Source: Lachnospiraceae bacterium KH1T2 (GTDB lineage: Bacteria > Bacillota > Clostridia > Lachnospirales > Lachnospiraceae). From it: a stretch of 57,912 nt of DNA. The stretch spans positions 1 to 57,912 of the forward strand of contig FOSY01000019.1 of NCBI GenBank assembly GCA_900114405.1, read 5' to 3'. The notes under the pieces are model-generated. The model was not told the origin of the DNA and did no database searches. It saw only the letters and a list, made by a program, of their open reading frames with translations. A program made the position numbers and the translations under genes. Positions 43,589 to 52,627 of this stretch are shown in pieces (position 1 is the stretch's first letter; each line of letters starts with the position of its first letter).

Positions 43589-44737
43589 ATGGATATAAAG
43601 ACAAAGTGTATACATTTAGACGAGGATACTTCTTCAGACTGTAAGCATTATGGAGCGATAAGTTTTCCTATATATCAGACGGCAGCATATATACACCCTG
43701 AAGTGGGTATGAGCACAGGTTTTGATTATTCAAGACTTCAGAATCCAACAAGAGAGCATCTTGAGAAGGTAGTTGCCAATCTTGAAAATGGAGTCGATGC
43801 ATTGGCATTTTCTACCGGAATGGCAGCGATAACAGCGGTTTTTGATCTGTTTAAGCCGGGAGATCACATAATAGCAGATGCAGATCTTTATGGTGGAAGC
43901 ATAAGACTTTTCCATAATATATGTGAGAAAAATGGAATTACATTTTCATTTATAGATTGCGGTGAGGAAGATATCGAAAGCTACATAAATGAAGATACAA
44001 AAGCAATCTATATCGAGACACCGACTAATCCAATGATGAATGTGATAGATATCAGGAAAACAAGTGAGATAGCAAAGAAGCATGACCTTTTGTTTATAGT
44101 AGATAACACGTTTTTATCTCCATATTTTCAGAATCCTTTAGAACTTGGAGCAGATATAGTAGTTCACAGCGGTACAAAGTTTCTTGGAGGACATAATGAT
44201 ACACTTGCAGGCTTTGTAGTTACAAAATCAGAAGAAATTTCTGAAAAGATGAGATTTTTGATCAAAACAGTCGGTTCCGGTCTGGCACCATTTGACTGCT
44301 GGCTGATACTTAGAGGAATAAAGACACTTGCATTGAGGATGGAAAGAGCACAGGAAAACGCACAGGCTATAGTAGAGTTTCTTCTAAAAGAGCCTAAAGT
44401 TAAAAAAGTTCATTATCCTGGAATTAAAGGTACTAAGGGGTATGAGATATGCAAAAAGCAGGCAAGAGGATTTGGTTCGATGGTCACGTTTGAAGCAGAA
44501 AGTCCGGAACTTGCATTACATATTTTGAAAACAGTAAAGCTCATTTCATTTGCAGAGAGTCTTGGTGGTACAGAGACACTTATCACATATCCATATACGC
44601 AGACACATGCAGATGTAGCGGAAGAAGAGAGAGAACGTAATGGAATCACAAGATTGGTTTTGAGGATATCTACAGGAATCGAAGATAAAGAAGACCTGAT
44701 TGCAGATCTTAAAAATGCATTTGAAACGTTTGGATAA
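43589..44737 (+). CDS. Cystathionine/methionine gamma-lyase family PLP enzyme
   Basis: A 382-residue enzyme of the Cys/Met metabolism PLP family. The PLP lysine is K197 in 'HSGTKFLGGHND'. Other family blocks are 'STGMAAITAVFDLFKPGDHI' and 'SLGGTETLITYP'. It would release sulfide or methanethiol from cystathionine, homocysteine or methionine. Sequence alone does not distinguish cystathionine gamma-lyase, gamma-synthase and methionine gamma-lyase. It is the first gene after the attenuator and is followed after 18 bases by MalY, a typical sulfur amino-acid degradation pair. The RBS GCAGGTG lies before ATG 43589. Confidence 0.88.
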   Translation: MDIKTKCIHLDEDTSSDCKHYGAISFPIYQTAAYIHPEVGMSTGFDYSRLQNPTREHLEKVVANLENGVDALAFSTGMAAITAVFDLFKPGDHIIADADLYGGSIRLFHNICEKNGITFSFIDCGEEDIESYINEDTKAIYIETPTNPMMNVIDIRKTSEIAKKHDLLFIVDNTFLSPYFQNPLELGADIVVHSGTKFLGGHNDTLAGFVVTKSEEISEKMRFLIKTVGSGLAPFDCWLILRGIKTLALRMERAQENAQAIVEFLLKEPKVKKVHYPGIKGTKGYEICKKQARGFGSMVTFEAESPELALHILKTVKLISFAESLGGTETLITYPYTQTHADVAEEERERNGITRLVLRISTGIEDKEDLIADLKNAFETFG

Positions 44738-44755
44738 GTTTTAGTGAGGTGCCAC

Positions 44756-45955
44756 ATGGGAGAGAGAAATATCAATTTTGATGAGATCATAGATAGAAAA
44801 GGAACTGACTGTATAAAGTATGATTTTGCAGTGCAGAGGGGAAGACCGGCTGATATTCTTCCATTGTGGGTGGCAGATATGGATTTCAAAACTTCATCGT
44901 ATATCGAAGATGCACTTGTAGAGAGAAGCAGGCATGGAATCTTTGGCTACAGCGAATCGGGGGAGAGATATTTTAATGCGCTGGCGTCGTGGATGAGAAG
45001 AAGACACGGCTTTGAGGTTAGGGAAGAGTGGCTTATAAAGACACCCGGAGTTGTTTTTGCATTGGCAATGGCAGTCAAAGCATATACAGAAATAGGGGAT
45101 GCGGTATTGATACAGCAGCCGGTATATTATCCCTTTTCGGAGGTTATCAACAGTAATGGAAGGAGAGTAGTGAGTAACGATCTGATTTTAGGGGAAGATG
45201 ATCGATACCATATAGATTTTGATGATTTCCAAAGAAAAATTGTTGAGAATGATGTAAAACTGTTTATCCTTTGTAATCCGCACAATCCGTCAGGAAGAGT
45301 TTTTAGCAGAGAAGAGCTTACGAGGCTTGGGGATATCTGCCTTGAGCATGGAGTGATAGTTGTAAGTGATGAGATACATCATGATTTTGTTTTTAAGGGA
45401 GAGCATACCGTTTTTGCATCGATTAAGGATGAGTATAGAGATATTTCGATAACATGCACATCACCAAGTAAGACATTTAATCTTGCAGGAGTGCTGATCT
45501 CAAATATTTTCATCCCTGACAAGGAACTCAGGAAAAAATTCAGACATGAAGTAGATGGGGCAGGTATAAGCCAGCTTTCGCCATTCGGGATCACAGCAGC
45601 GTGTGCGGCATATGAGAATGGAGAGCAGTGGTTTGAGCAGGTTCTTAACTACATAGAGGGTAACATTTCGTTTGTAAAGGAGTATACACAGAAGTATTTA
45701 GAGGGAGTAAAAGTCATAGAAAGCGAAGGCACATATCTTGTATGGCTTGATTTCAGGGGAACAGGTCTTTCAGCATATGAGCTGGAAAGAAGGATTACAT
45801 ATAAAGCAAAGTTATGGCTTGACAGCGGAGCGATCTTTGGAAAGGCGGGTGAAGGCTTTCAGCGTATAAATGTAGCAGCTCCGAGAGCGATAATTGAAGA
45901 GTGCATGGAACGTATAAAGAAACACGTTTTGCAAGTGGAGGAGATTTTATTATGA
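44756..45955 (+). CDS. MalY/PatB-type cystathionine beta-lyase (PLP aminotransferase fold)
   Basis: A 399-residue class I/II aminotransferase-fold enzyme of the MalY/PatB subfamily, which carries out beta-elimination on cystathionine or cysteine. The PLP lysine is K239 in 'SPSKTFNLAGV'. The typical 'LPLWVADMDF' and 'HNPSGRVFSREEL' blocks are present. ATG 44756 is preferred, with GTGAGGTG upstream; an in-frame GTG at 44744 lies within that ribosome site. Its stop overlaps the ATG of the next gene as ATGA (45952-45955), so the two are translationally coupled. Confidence 0.88.
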   Translation: MGERNINFDEIIDRKGTDCIKYDFAVQRGRPADILPLWVADMDFKTSSYIEDALVERSRHGIFGYSESGERYFNALASWMRRRHGFEVREEWLIKTPGVVFALAMAVKAYTEIGDAVLIQQPVYYPFSEVINSNGRRVVSNDLILGEDDRYHIDFDDFQRKIVENDVKLFILCNPHNPSGRVFSREELTRLGDICLEHGVIVVSDEIHHDFVFKGEHTVFASIKDEYRDISITCTSPSKTFNLAGVLISNIFIPDKELRKKFRHEVDGAGISQLSPFGITAACAAYENGEQWFEQVLNYIEGNISFVKEYTQKYLEGVKVIESEGTYLVWLDFRGTGLSAYELERRITYKAKLWLDSGAIFGKAGEGFQRINVAAPRAIIEECMERIKKHVLQVEEILL

Positions 45956-46854
45956 AAAAGAGAAAGATTTATGGAACCGTTGTAACTGCAGCATTTGCAT
46001 TGTCGCTTACAGCATGTGGAAGTATCGCACCGGATAACACAGTAACAGAGGCATCCGCTGCGGGAGTAGCAGAAAAAGGTGGAGTGAAAGTAGTTAAGGT
46101 CGCACATACCAACTATTATAAACCTTATGATTTCGCTACAGAAGATGGTGAATCAGATGGTTATGAAGTAGCAGTGCTCAAAGCTGTGGATGAACTGCTT
46201 GAAGACTATGAGTTTGAATATACTCCGACTACAGATGATGATCTTCTCATAGGTGTGGAGTCAGGCAAATATGATATCGGAACAAAAGGAGTATGGTGGA
46301 CACCGGCAAGAGCTGAGACATACGTTTTCCCAGAGAATTACATAGGCGCAAGTGTTGTAGGTATAACTTACAGGACAGAGGATGCGGATAAATATAAAGA
46401 TCTTGAAAGCTTTGCAAAGGAAGGCGGCAAGCTTGTACCGATTGCTCCGCAGAATGCTCAGTACAGTATTATCGAAAACTTCAATGCAAGCCATCAGGAT
46501 ACACCGATCGAACTTGAAGCTTCTGACCAGTTTAATGTTTCTGATGCATATCAGTGGGTGATAGAAGGCAGATATGATGCGTATTTCAGTATCAAGACGA
46601 GCTTTGAAGCGAATGTAGTCGCTGAAGATGGAGAATATCACGATCTCGCTGATAAGATCAGCTTTACAGCTTACGAAGGAATACCGACATGGCCGCTTTT
46701 TAACAGAAACGATCAGGAGCTGGCTGATAAATACGATGAAGCGATAGAGAAGCTTAAGGCTGATGGAACATTAGAAGAACTTTCACAGAAGTACTTTGGA
46801 GAAAGCATTTTTAAGTATGTTCCGGAAGGTTATAAAAAAGGCGATACATTATAA
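45952..46854 (+). CDS. Amino-acid ABC transporter substrate-binding lipoprotein
   Basis: A 300-residue family 3 solute-binding lipoprotein. The start is ATG 45952 with GGAGGAG upstream. The signal peptide is 'MKKRKIYGTVVTAAF' followed by lipobox 'SLTACGS' with Cys near residue 22. The binding domain starts at about residue 45 ('VKVAHTNYYKPYDF'). It belongs with the two permeases and ATPase downstream, and gene context points to cystine, cystathionine, methionine or a methylated thio-compound as ligand. Confidence 0.9.
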   Translation: MKKRKIYGTVVTAAFALSLTACGSIAPDNTVTEASAAGVAEKGGVKVVKVAHTNYYKPYDFATEDGESDGYEVAVLKAVDELLEDYEFEYTPTTDDDLLIGVESGKYDIGTKGVWWTPARAETYVFPENYIGASVVGITYRTEDADKYKDLESFAKEGGKLVPIAPQNAQYSIIENFNASHQDTPIELEASDQFNVSDAYQWVIEGRYDAYFSIKTSFEANVVAEDGEYHDLADKISFTAYEGIPTWPLFNRNDQELADKYDEAIEKLKADGTLEELSQKYFGESIFKYVPEGYKKGDTL

Positions 46855-46883
46855 ATTTCAGATAAATTAAGGAGGATTCAGCT

Positions 46884-47888
46884 ATGGGAAAGAGAGAACT
46901 TGTTTTTAATGCATTTGACAATAAGGAAACTGAGAGAGTACCTGTAGGATTTTGGTTTCACTATGAGCCTGATAACGTAAACGTGGATAATCCATATGTT
47001 TTGGCAGGAAATCTTCGTGGGCATGAGAAATTTTTTAGAGAATTTGAGCCGGATTTCATAAAGATCATGAGTGATGGATATTTCATATATCCAAATAAAG
47101 CGATAGATGAGGTGGAGAATGTAAAAGACCTTGAAAGAATCGTTCCTGTTGAGCCAACTGAGTGGATCGAGAAGCAGGTATATCTGGTCAAGAAGCTGCA
47201 GATCACTTTCGGAGGTAAAATTGCTTCATTTTATAATATTTTTGCACCTGCTACATACCTTAAGTGGCAGTTGAAGGCAAGAGGAATCAGCTTCGGTTCA
47301 TTGCTGGATGCTAATCCGGAGATTGTCAGAGATGCATTGAACAATATCGCTGAAGATGTGGCTAAGCTTGCGAAGGCAGTTATCGAAGAAGGCGGTGCAG
47401 ACGGAATCTACCTTAGCCTTCAGAACATTCAGGATTCACGCATAACCAAGGAGCAATACCTTGAGTATATTGCACCGAGTGAGTTAAAGGTTCTTGAAGC
47501 TGCTAATTCAGTGAGTGATTACAACATACTTCACATCTGCGGCTATGAAGGTGCATTGAATGACCTTACAACATATGAAAATTATCCTGCAAAGGTGATA
47601 AACTATGCATCTGTTGTAGAAGGAGTACCGATTTCAGAGGCGAAGAAGATTTTTGGAGGAAAAGCAATAATCGGAGGTTTTGACAACACCAAGAACGGTG
47701 TGCTCTATAGTGGAAATAAGGAGGAAATAGAAGCAGAGACAAGACGGCTACTTGATGATGCAGGTACAACAGGTGTGATACTTGGTGCCGACTGCACAGT
47801 TCCGGCAGATATAGATTTCAGCCATCTGAACTGGGTTAGAGAAGAGGCAAAAAGATACGCAGAAGATCACGCTGCTTTAACAGTATAA
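46884..47888 (+). CDS. URO-D superfamily methyltransferase-like protein (MtaA/CmuA type)
   Basis: A 334-residue TIM-barrel protein of the uroporphyrinogen decarboxylase superfamily. It carries 'LHICGYEG' (His-x-Cys, about residue 215) and a later 'GADCTVP' Cys (about residue 303). This His-x-Cys...Cys set is the zinc site of MtaA/MtbA/CmuA-type corrinoid-linked methyltransferases, whereas true heme-pathway URO-D lacks it. It lies inside the sulfur amino-acid transporter operon, between the lipoprotein and the permeases. A role in moving a methyl group from a methylthio compound is therefore likely. No corrinoid protein gene is in the window. RBS AAGGAGG. Confidence 0.75.
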   Translation: MGKRELVFNAFDNKETERVPVGFWFHYEPDNVNVDNPYVLAGNLRGHEKFFREFEPDFIKIMSDGYFIYPNKAIDEVENVKDLERIVPVEPTEWIEKQVYLVKKLQITFGGKIASFYNIFAPATYLKWQLKARGISFGSLLDANPEIVRDALNNIAEDVAKLAKAVIEEGGADGIYLSLQNIQDSRITKEQYLEYIAPSELKVLEAANSVSDYNILHICGYEGALNDLTTYENYPAKVINYASVVEGVPISEAKKIFGGKAIIGGFDNTKNGVLYSGNKEEIEAETRRLLDDAGTTGVILGADCTVPADIDFSHLNWVREEAKRYAEDHAALTV

Positions 47889-47900
47889 GGAGAATAGCCA

Positions 47901-48608
47901 ATGAGACCGTTACATCCATCATATATTTTAGTAGCATTTGTAAAAATCTTCCCGTTTATAACTGTGACGCTTGCGACAATGGCTGGAACGGTCTTTATTG
48001 GCGGATTTATAGGACTGCTCCTTGCCTCAGCCAAACTTTCAAAGAATAAAGTTCTTGCAGCAATTTCCGACACTTATGTGTATGTAGTGAGATGTATCCC
48101 TTCTATAGTACTCTTATTTATCATTTATTATGGAATACCGGAATTTCTTCAGTCATTCGGTATAAGCATAAATGATTCAAGCAAGTGGTTCTTTGTGATA
48201 ACAACGTTTTCAATACTGTTTTCGGCAAGTATGGCAGAGGTAATGCGTTCAGCCTATGAATCCGTGGATAAAGGGCAGAGAGAAGCTGCACTGGCAAGCG
48301 GCATGACTGAGTTTCAGGCGTTTAGGAGAATAGTCGCACCGCAGGCTATTGCAGTAGCTCTTCCCAATTTTGCCAATTCGTTAGTAAAGCTCATGAAAGA
48401 AGGTTCGCTGTCCTATACGATAGGAATGGTAGACGTGATGGGCAAGGGGCAGCTATTGATAGGTCTGAATCAGGGCTCTTACGGTCTTGAAACATATATC
48501 GCATTGGCGCTCATTTATTGGATATTGACACTTTTAATCGAGAAAGTCATAGGTGAGATAGAGATCAGACTTAGCAGGGGAAAGCGCAAAGTTGCATTAG
48601 GAGGATGA
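47901..48608 (+). CDS. Amino-acid ABC transporter permease (first)
   Basis: A 235-residue polar amino-acid permease (HisM/GlnP type) with about five membrane helices and the ATPase-contact loop 'REAALASGMTEFQAFRRIVAP'-like segment (about residues 130-150). It starts 12 bases after the methyltransferase-like gene with RBS AAGGAGA. It pairs with the next permease. Confidence 0.9.
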   Translation: MRPLHPSYILVAFVKIFPFITVTLATMAGTVFIGGFIGLLLASAKLSKNKVLAAISDTYVYVVRCIPSIVLLFIIYYGIPEFLQSFGISINDSSKWFFVITTFSILFSASMAEVMRSAYESVDKGQREAALASGMTEFQAFRRIVAPQAIAVALPNFANSLVKLMKEGSLSYTIGMVDVMGKGQLLIGLNQGSYGLETYIALALIYWILTLLIEKVIGEIEIRLSRGKRKVALGG

Positions 48609-48612
48609 GCAG

Positions 48613-49374
48613 ATGCAGTTAAATATAGAATTTATGAAAAGGGCATTTATAGCATCTCTTGGTGCAGTGCCGATCACCTTGGAATTAACCTTTATAACTA
48701 TGGTAGTTTCGTCAGTTCTTGGTTTTCTTTTGGCATTGAAAAAAATGGATAAGAAGAAAAACAGATTTGTAGATGCGTACATTTCTTTTGTACGCGGAAC
48801 ACCGATAGTTTTACAGATCTTGTTTTTCTACAGTCTTCTCCCAACTACTCTTAATTATGTATTGAATGTGGTCCTCGGACTTGGGATCAAAGTATTTGAT
48901 ATTGATCCTATCATTTATGCAATCACAGTTTTCTGCCTTAATACGACTGCAATACTTACAGAAGTTTTCAGATCAGCTCTTTCGTCAATAGGCTATGGGC
49001 AGATGGAAGCTGCGCTGTCAGTCGGAATGACTAATTGGCAGGCAATGAGATGGATAATCATTCCGCAGGGCTTGATATCAGCTCTCCCCAATATTTGTAC
49101 GACGACGGTAAATGTCTTAAAAAGTACGTCACTTGCATATATGATGACAGTTCAGGATGTTATGGCTGTAGCTAAAAAAGAGGCTTCATATGGCTACAAC
49201 TATATAGAAGCATATTTGGTCGTTTTGTTTATCTACATTATCCTGTGTGTGGTGATACAGCTTATTTTCAGAGAAGCAGAAATCATCGCAGCGGAGTATA
49301 AAAGGGGAAGGGCAGTAACACAAAAAACTTTTTCAAGGAGATGGAGCTATGTTAAAGTTAAAAAATATACATAA
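48613..49374 (+). CDS. Amino-acid ABC transporter permease (second)
   Basis: A 253-residue permease of the same type with five membrane helices. The EAA-like loop is '[20 protein letters not shown]' (about residues 135-155). RBS AGGAGG overlaps the end of the first permease gene, and the 3' end overlaps the ATPase gene by 26 bases in another frame, so the set is translated together. Confidence 0.9.
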   Translation: MQLNIEFMKRAFIASLGAVPITLELTFITMVVSSVLGFLLALKKMDKKKNRFVDAYISFVRGTPIVLQILFFYSLLPTTLNYVLNVVLGLGIKVFDIDPIIYAITVFCLNTTAILTEVFRSALSSIGYGQMEAALSVGMTNWQAMRWIIIPQGLISALPNICTTTVNVLKSTSLAYMMTVQDVMAVAKKEASYGYNYIEAYLVVLFIYIILCVVIQLIFREAEIIAAEYKRGRAVTQKTFSRRWSYVKVKKYT

Positions 49375-50104
49375 ATCATTTGGAAATAATGAAATACTTA
49401 AAGGTGTAGATCTGGAAGTGAAAAAGGGAGATATAATAGTTATCCTTGGACCAAGCGGCTCAGGAAAAACGACGCTTTTAAGAAGTATAAATTTCCTTGA
49501 AAAAGCAGATCAGGGAACGATGGATTTCGGAGATATCCATACGTCGCTTGCCAAAGCTTCTAAGAAAGACATTTATAACGTACGCAAAAGGATAGGTTAT
49601 GTATTTCAGAACTACAACCTTTTTGCCAATAAAACAGCGCTGGAAAATGTCACAGAGGGGTTGATAATCGCTCATAAATATCCTAAGGAAAAGGCAAGAG
49701 TGAAAGCTCTTAATGCACTAAGACAGGTAGGACTTGAGGACAGGGCTGATTTTTACCCTTCACAGCTTTCCGGAGGACAGCAGCAAAGAGTGGGTATCGC
49801 CAGAGCGATAGTTTCAGAGCCTGAGGTTGTACTTTTTGATGAGCCGACATCTGCACTTGACCCGGAGCTTGTAGGCGAGGTGCTGAATGTGATGAAGAAA
49901 CTCGCTAGAGCAGGGATAACTATGATAGTTGTTACGCATGAGATGAGCTTTGCTGAGAGCGCAGCTAATGAGGTGATATTTATGGATGAAGGAGTAGTTG
50001 TTGAAAAGGGTACACCTAAGGAAATCTTTTCTCATCCAAAAGATCCAAGAACAGAGCAGTTTCTTCGCAGGATAATAAATGTAGATTACCAATATGCGAT
50101 ATAA
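49349..50104 (+). CDS. Amino-acid ABC transporter ATPase
   Basis: A 251-residue ABC ATPase. Walker A is 'GPSGSGKT' (residues 34-41), the signature is '[14 protein letters not shown]' (about 132-145), Walker B is '[14 protein letters not shown]' (about 153-166), and the H-loop is 'VVTHEMSFA'. It powers the transporter formed by the two permeases. It ends the operon; only a weak CCC/GGG hairpin follows at about 50109-50133. Confidence 0.92.
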   Translation: MLKLKNIHKSFGNNEILKGVDLEVKKGDIIVILGPSGSGKTTLLRSINFLEKADQGTMDFGDIHTSLAKASKKDIYNVRKRIGYVFQNYNLFANKTALENVTEGLIIAHKYPKEKARVKALNALRQVGLEDRADFYPSQLSGGQQQRVGIARAIVSEPEVVLFDEPTSALDPELVGEVLNVMKKLARAGITMIVVTHEMSFAESAANEVIFMDEGVVVEKGTPKEIFSHPKDPRTEQFLRRIINVDYQYAI

Positions 50105-50235
50105 AAAATATCCCGATGATGCTTTTTTGGGAAGTATTGTGTAATTATAATGCAAATAGTGATGTTTTGTATGTAAAAGTTGCTGTTTGAGTGGGTTGTT
50201 AAATACACCTTTGCTGTAAAAAATGTACTAATATA

Positions 50236-50264
50236 TTGACGAAAGGAATGTGATTTGTTACATT
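50236..50264 (+). promoter_or_regulatory. Candidate promoter of the structured RNA / STAS transcript
   Basis: TTGACG (50236-50241) and TACATT (50259-50264) are separated by 17 bases. Transcription would start near 50271, exactly where the structured RNA begins. The -10 is imperfect. Confidence 0.4.
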
Positions 50265-50270
50265 ATAAAC

Positions 50271-50430
50271 ATACCGTTAGGGTTACGGGTTAATGGGTGT
50301 AAGTGATTTTAACGGTCGAGTGTCCGGTTTAGCAATTAGCCCTTCTTGGAAAGGGCGATAATAAGTATAGCAAGAGAAAATGCTATGCATGAAACAGGGG
50401 AGTTGGCAAAACCAACGCCCTGTATTTTTT
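50271..50430 (+). ncRNA. Unassigned structured RNA with its own terminator (riboswitch or sRNA candidate)
   Basis: Several stems stand in order: ACCGTTA (50273-50279) with TAACGGT (50310-50316); GCCCTT (50339-50344) with AAGGGC (50351-50356); ATAGCA (50367-50372) with TGCTAT (50381-50386). A strong terminator stem follows, CAGGGGAGTTGG (50395-50406) with CCAACGCCCTG (50412-50422), and then a T-run. It sits in the 403-base gene-free region before the STAS gene, after a good promoter. I could not match it to T-box, SAM, cobalamin, lysine, glycine, THF, ZTP, guanidine, c-di-GMP or fluoride classes by their conserved cores. It may be a leader that controls the STAS operon, or a free small RNA. 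Confidence 0.5.
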
Positions 50431-50507
50431 TACTGTGTTATGAGGTTTGCAAGCTTACACTTGCTGGCATTAACGCACAGTTCGTTATTGAAAGGTAGAA
50501 ATGATAC

Positions 50508-50804
50508 ATGATAATTAATAAAAGTCAGAGGGGTGAAGCCCTCACGATTGCTGTTATCGGACGATTAGATGCCAGATCAGCACCGGCGTTAGAGGTGGCT
50601 GTTAAGGAATCGACAAAAGATTTGAAAAGTTTAACTTTTGATGTCTCAGAATTGGAGTACATTTCTTCTGCTGGATTAAGAGTTTTTCTTCTTGCGCAGA
50701 AGATAATGAACGCTCGTGGAACTATGGTTGTTTCCGGAGCGAATAAGACAGTTATGGAGATTTTTGAAATCACAGGTTTTACAAAAATCTTAACTTTTAT
50801 TTGA
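50508..50804 (+). CDS. STAS-domain anti-anti-sigma-like protein
   Basis: A 98-residue single STAS domain like SpoIIAA. The phosphorylatable serine site is 'EYISSAGLRVFL', with Ser near residue 54. Such proteins switch partner by phosphorylation and control anti-sigma kinases or other effectors. No anti-sigma kinase is nearby. Its only operon partner, 22 bases downstream, is a condensation-domain protein. The RBS AAAGG lies before ATG 50508. A structured RNA with terminator precedes it. Confidence 0.85.
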   Translation: MIINKSQRGEALTIAVIGRLDARSAPALEVAVKESTKDLKSLTFDVSELEYISSAGLRVFLLAQKIMNARGTMVVSGANKTVMEIFEITGFTKILTFI

Positions 50805-50826
50805 TGTTTTATGGAGGAGAGGTTCG

Positions 50827-52389
50827 TTGAATTTGGGAGAAGAAGGTGGACTGGATCATTACTCTTATCATCAGAGAGATGGTTTGGAAGAAAAACTTTG
50901 TGCAGCATTCGAGAAAGTATTGAATGTGGAAAAGGTAGAGCCTGAGGATAATTTCTTTGAGCTTGGAGGAGATCTGCTCAGCGGTGGAAAGATCATTCTG
51001 GAGATGAATCTGGAAGATCTGAGCATTATTGAAATATTTCAGGGAGAGACACCTAAAAGAATAGCATTACTATATAGGGATAAGATCATAGGAAAAGACG
51101 ATGATATAACGGAAGAAGAAAGGGAGCTTAGTGCAAGGCGCGAAGCACATTCGATTCCGCGAGTTCAGATAAATGTGATAGACTTTCAGCTCTTTTCACC
51201 TATGGCGCCGATGTGGACATTTCCATTTTTGCTGTCTTTTGGCGCAGAGGCAGATGTTGAGCGCATTTATAATGCAGCAAGGAAAGTAATTGAGTGGCAT
51301 CCTATTTTTTCGACAATATATGAGTTTGACCGTAACTGTGTACTACAGCAGAGATTCGATCCATCAAGCAAAGTCGAGCTCGTTGTTGAACATATGAGTG
51401 ATGAAGAATTTGAAAAAATAAAGAGTGAACCTTCGGCTCCGTTTAAAATCCTCGGCGGACCGATGATACGTCTTCGCATGATAGTCACAGAGTCGGATAC
51501 GTACTTGCTTATGACAGTTCATCACGTGGTCATGGATTCGGAAAGTATCCGTATAATATTTAATAATCTTGTGAATGCGTACCTGGGTGAAGAGCTGGTG
51601 CTCGATACATACTATACATATCTTGCGGTAGAGGATGCTCTTTCTTATACAGCAGCGTATAAGGAAGCATTTAAGTATTATAAGGAAAACTATATTGGAA
51701 TAGACTGGTGTGAAAACCTTACACCCGATAAAAAAGACTTTGGAAATGTAATGGCTACATATGTGATTGGACACAAGTGTACGCCGGCAATGCTGCAGGA
51801 ATTTGAAAAAAATTGCAAGATACTGAAGCATGGTTTATTTGATGCTGTAGTAGTTCTTACATTGGCAAAGCTAAGTGGAAAGAGGAATATCCTCACTTCG
51901 TTTGTTTTTTCAGACAGAGTCAGTAAGCAAAAACAAACGGCATGCGGTATGCTCGAAAAGATGATCCCGATGGGTGTATGCCTTGATAAGTGTGAGACAC
52001 TCGCGGATCTTTACAAATATATAAAACGCAAAACTTCAGAAGGAGTTGGAAATTGCGCATATGACTGGGGAATTCTGCGTGAGATCCCATATATCAATGA
52101 CATAATATCAGTAGATTATGTGAGATCGAGTGACAGAGAGTATCCTTCTCTCTCTAAGATGGGAGCTCGTCTTATAGCACTGGATTCGCATAATAAGACA
52201 GCGCTTCACAGAACTATGCTTAAGATAACTGAGATGCCGGAGACAGTCGAGATAAGGTTATCATATATGGAAACATATTATTCAGAAGAAAGGATAAAGG
52301 AGTTTTCAGACCTTCTTACAAGATACACTAATCAGTTGATAGAAATTAAAAATCCGGAAGAAGTAAGATTGGCTGAACTTTTACGCTAA
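50827..52389 (+). CDS. Carrier-like plus NRPS condensation-domain protein
   Basis: A 520-residue protein. The start is TTG 50827 after GGAGGAGAGG; no ATG is available for over 60 residues. Residues about 15-85 form a carrier-protein-like domain with 'EDNFFELGGDLLSGGKIIL', but the usual GGDS serine that holds phosphopantetheine is Leu (codon CTG). Residues about 100-515 are an NRPS condensation domain with 'TVHHVVMDSES', keeping HHxxxD but with Ser in place of the usual Gly. No adenylation domain is present. It may be a standalone acyltransferase or a catalytically inactive regulator. Its pairing with a STAS protein is unusual. Confidence 0.65.
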   Translation: MNLGEEGGLDHYSYHQRDGLEEKLCAAFEKVLNVEKVEPEDNFFELGGDLLSGGKIILEMNLEDLSIIEIFQGETPKRIALLYRDKIIGKDDDITEEERELSARREAHSIPRVQINVIDFQLFSPMAPMWTFPFLLSFGAEADVERIYNAARKVIEWHPIFSTIYEFDRNCVLQQRFDPSSKVELVVEHMSDEEFEKIKSEPSAPFKILGGPMIRLRMIVTESDTYLLMTVHHVVMDSESIRIIFNNLVNAYLGEELVLDTYYTYLAVEDALSYTAAYKEAFKYYKENYIGIDWCENLTPDKKDFGNVMATYVIGHKCTPAMLQEFEKNCKILKHGLFDAVVVLTLAKLSGKRNILTSFVFSDRVSKQKQTACGMLEKMIPMGVCLDKCETLADLYKYIKRKTSEGVGNCAYDWGILREIPYINDIISVDYVRSSDREYPSLSKMGARLIALDSHNKTALHRTMLKITEMPETVEIRLSYMETYYSEERIKEFSDLLTRYTNQLIEIKNPEEVRLAELLR

Positions 52390-52409
52390 TAAAAACGTTG
52401 TATTTAAAG

Positions 52410-52555
52410 GTAACAGTTCACACGTAAACGGAGCACTACGCTGCGGAGTTTACGACCAAGAAAGATGAAAAGCCATTGGATTTTGCCCATCGCCGGAGGC
52501 GATTTAATTGGCAAAATCCGTTACGTGAGCGAGCTAGAAGCGAGTGAACAGTAAC
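52410..52555. repeat. 146-base structured repeat bounded by inverted GTAACAGTTCACACG-like ends
   Basis: The left end GTAACAGTTCACACG (52410-52424) matches the inverted right end CGAGTGAACAGTAAC (52541-52555) at 12 of 15 positions. Inside are two hairpins: CGTAAAC/GTTTACG (52423-52454) and the perfect GGATTTTGCC (52478-52487) with GGCAAAATCC (52510-52519), which encloses ATCGCC/GGCGAT. Together they would fold as a branched structure. A half copy of the left end occurs at 57591-57605, so this looks like a repeated intergenic element and not a unique riboswitch. Confidence 0.65.
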
Positions 52556-52559
52556 ATTT

Positions 52560-52598
52560 AAAGAGCAAAGCAAGCAGATTCTGTAAGCTTTGCTCTTT
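52560..52598. terminator. Bidirectional terminator before metY
   Basis: AAAGAGCAAAGC (52560-52571) pairs perfectly with GCTTTGCTCTTT (52587-52598). It ends the STAS/condensation operon and insulates metY. Confidence 0.8.
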
Positions 52599-52627
52599 AT
52601 ACGTTCACTTCACTGTGGTAAAATAAC

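Noticed and set aside
50271..50430. Known riboswitch classes (T-box, SAM, cobalamin, lysine, c-di-GMP and others)
   Set aside because: The conserved core sequences of these classes, as I remember them, are absent; left as unassigned structured RNA.
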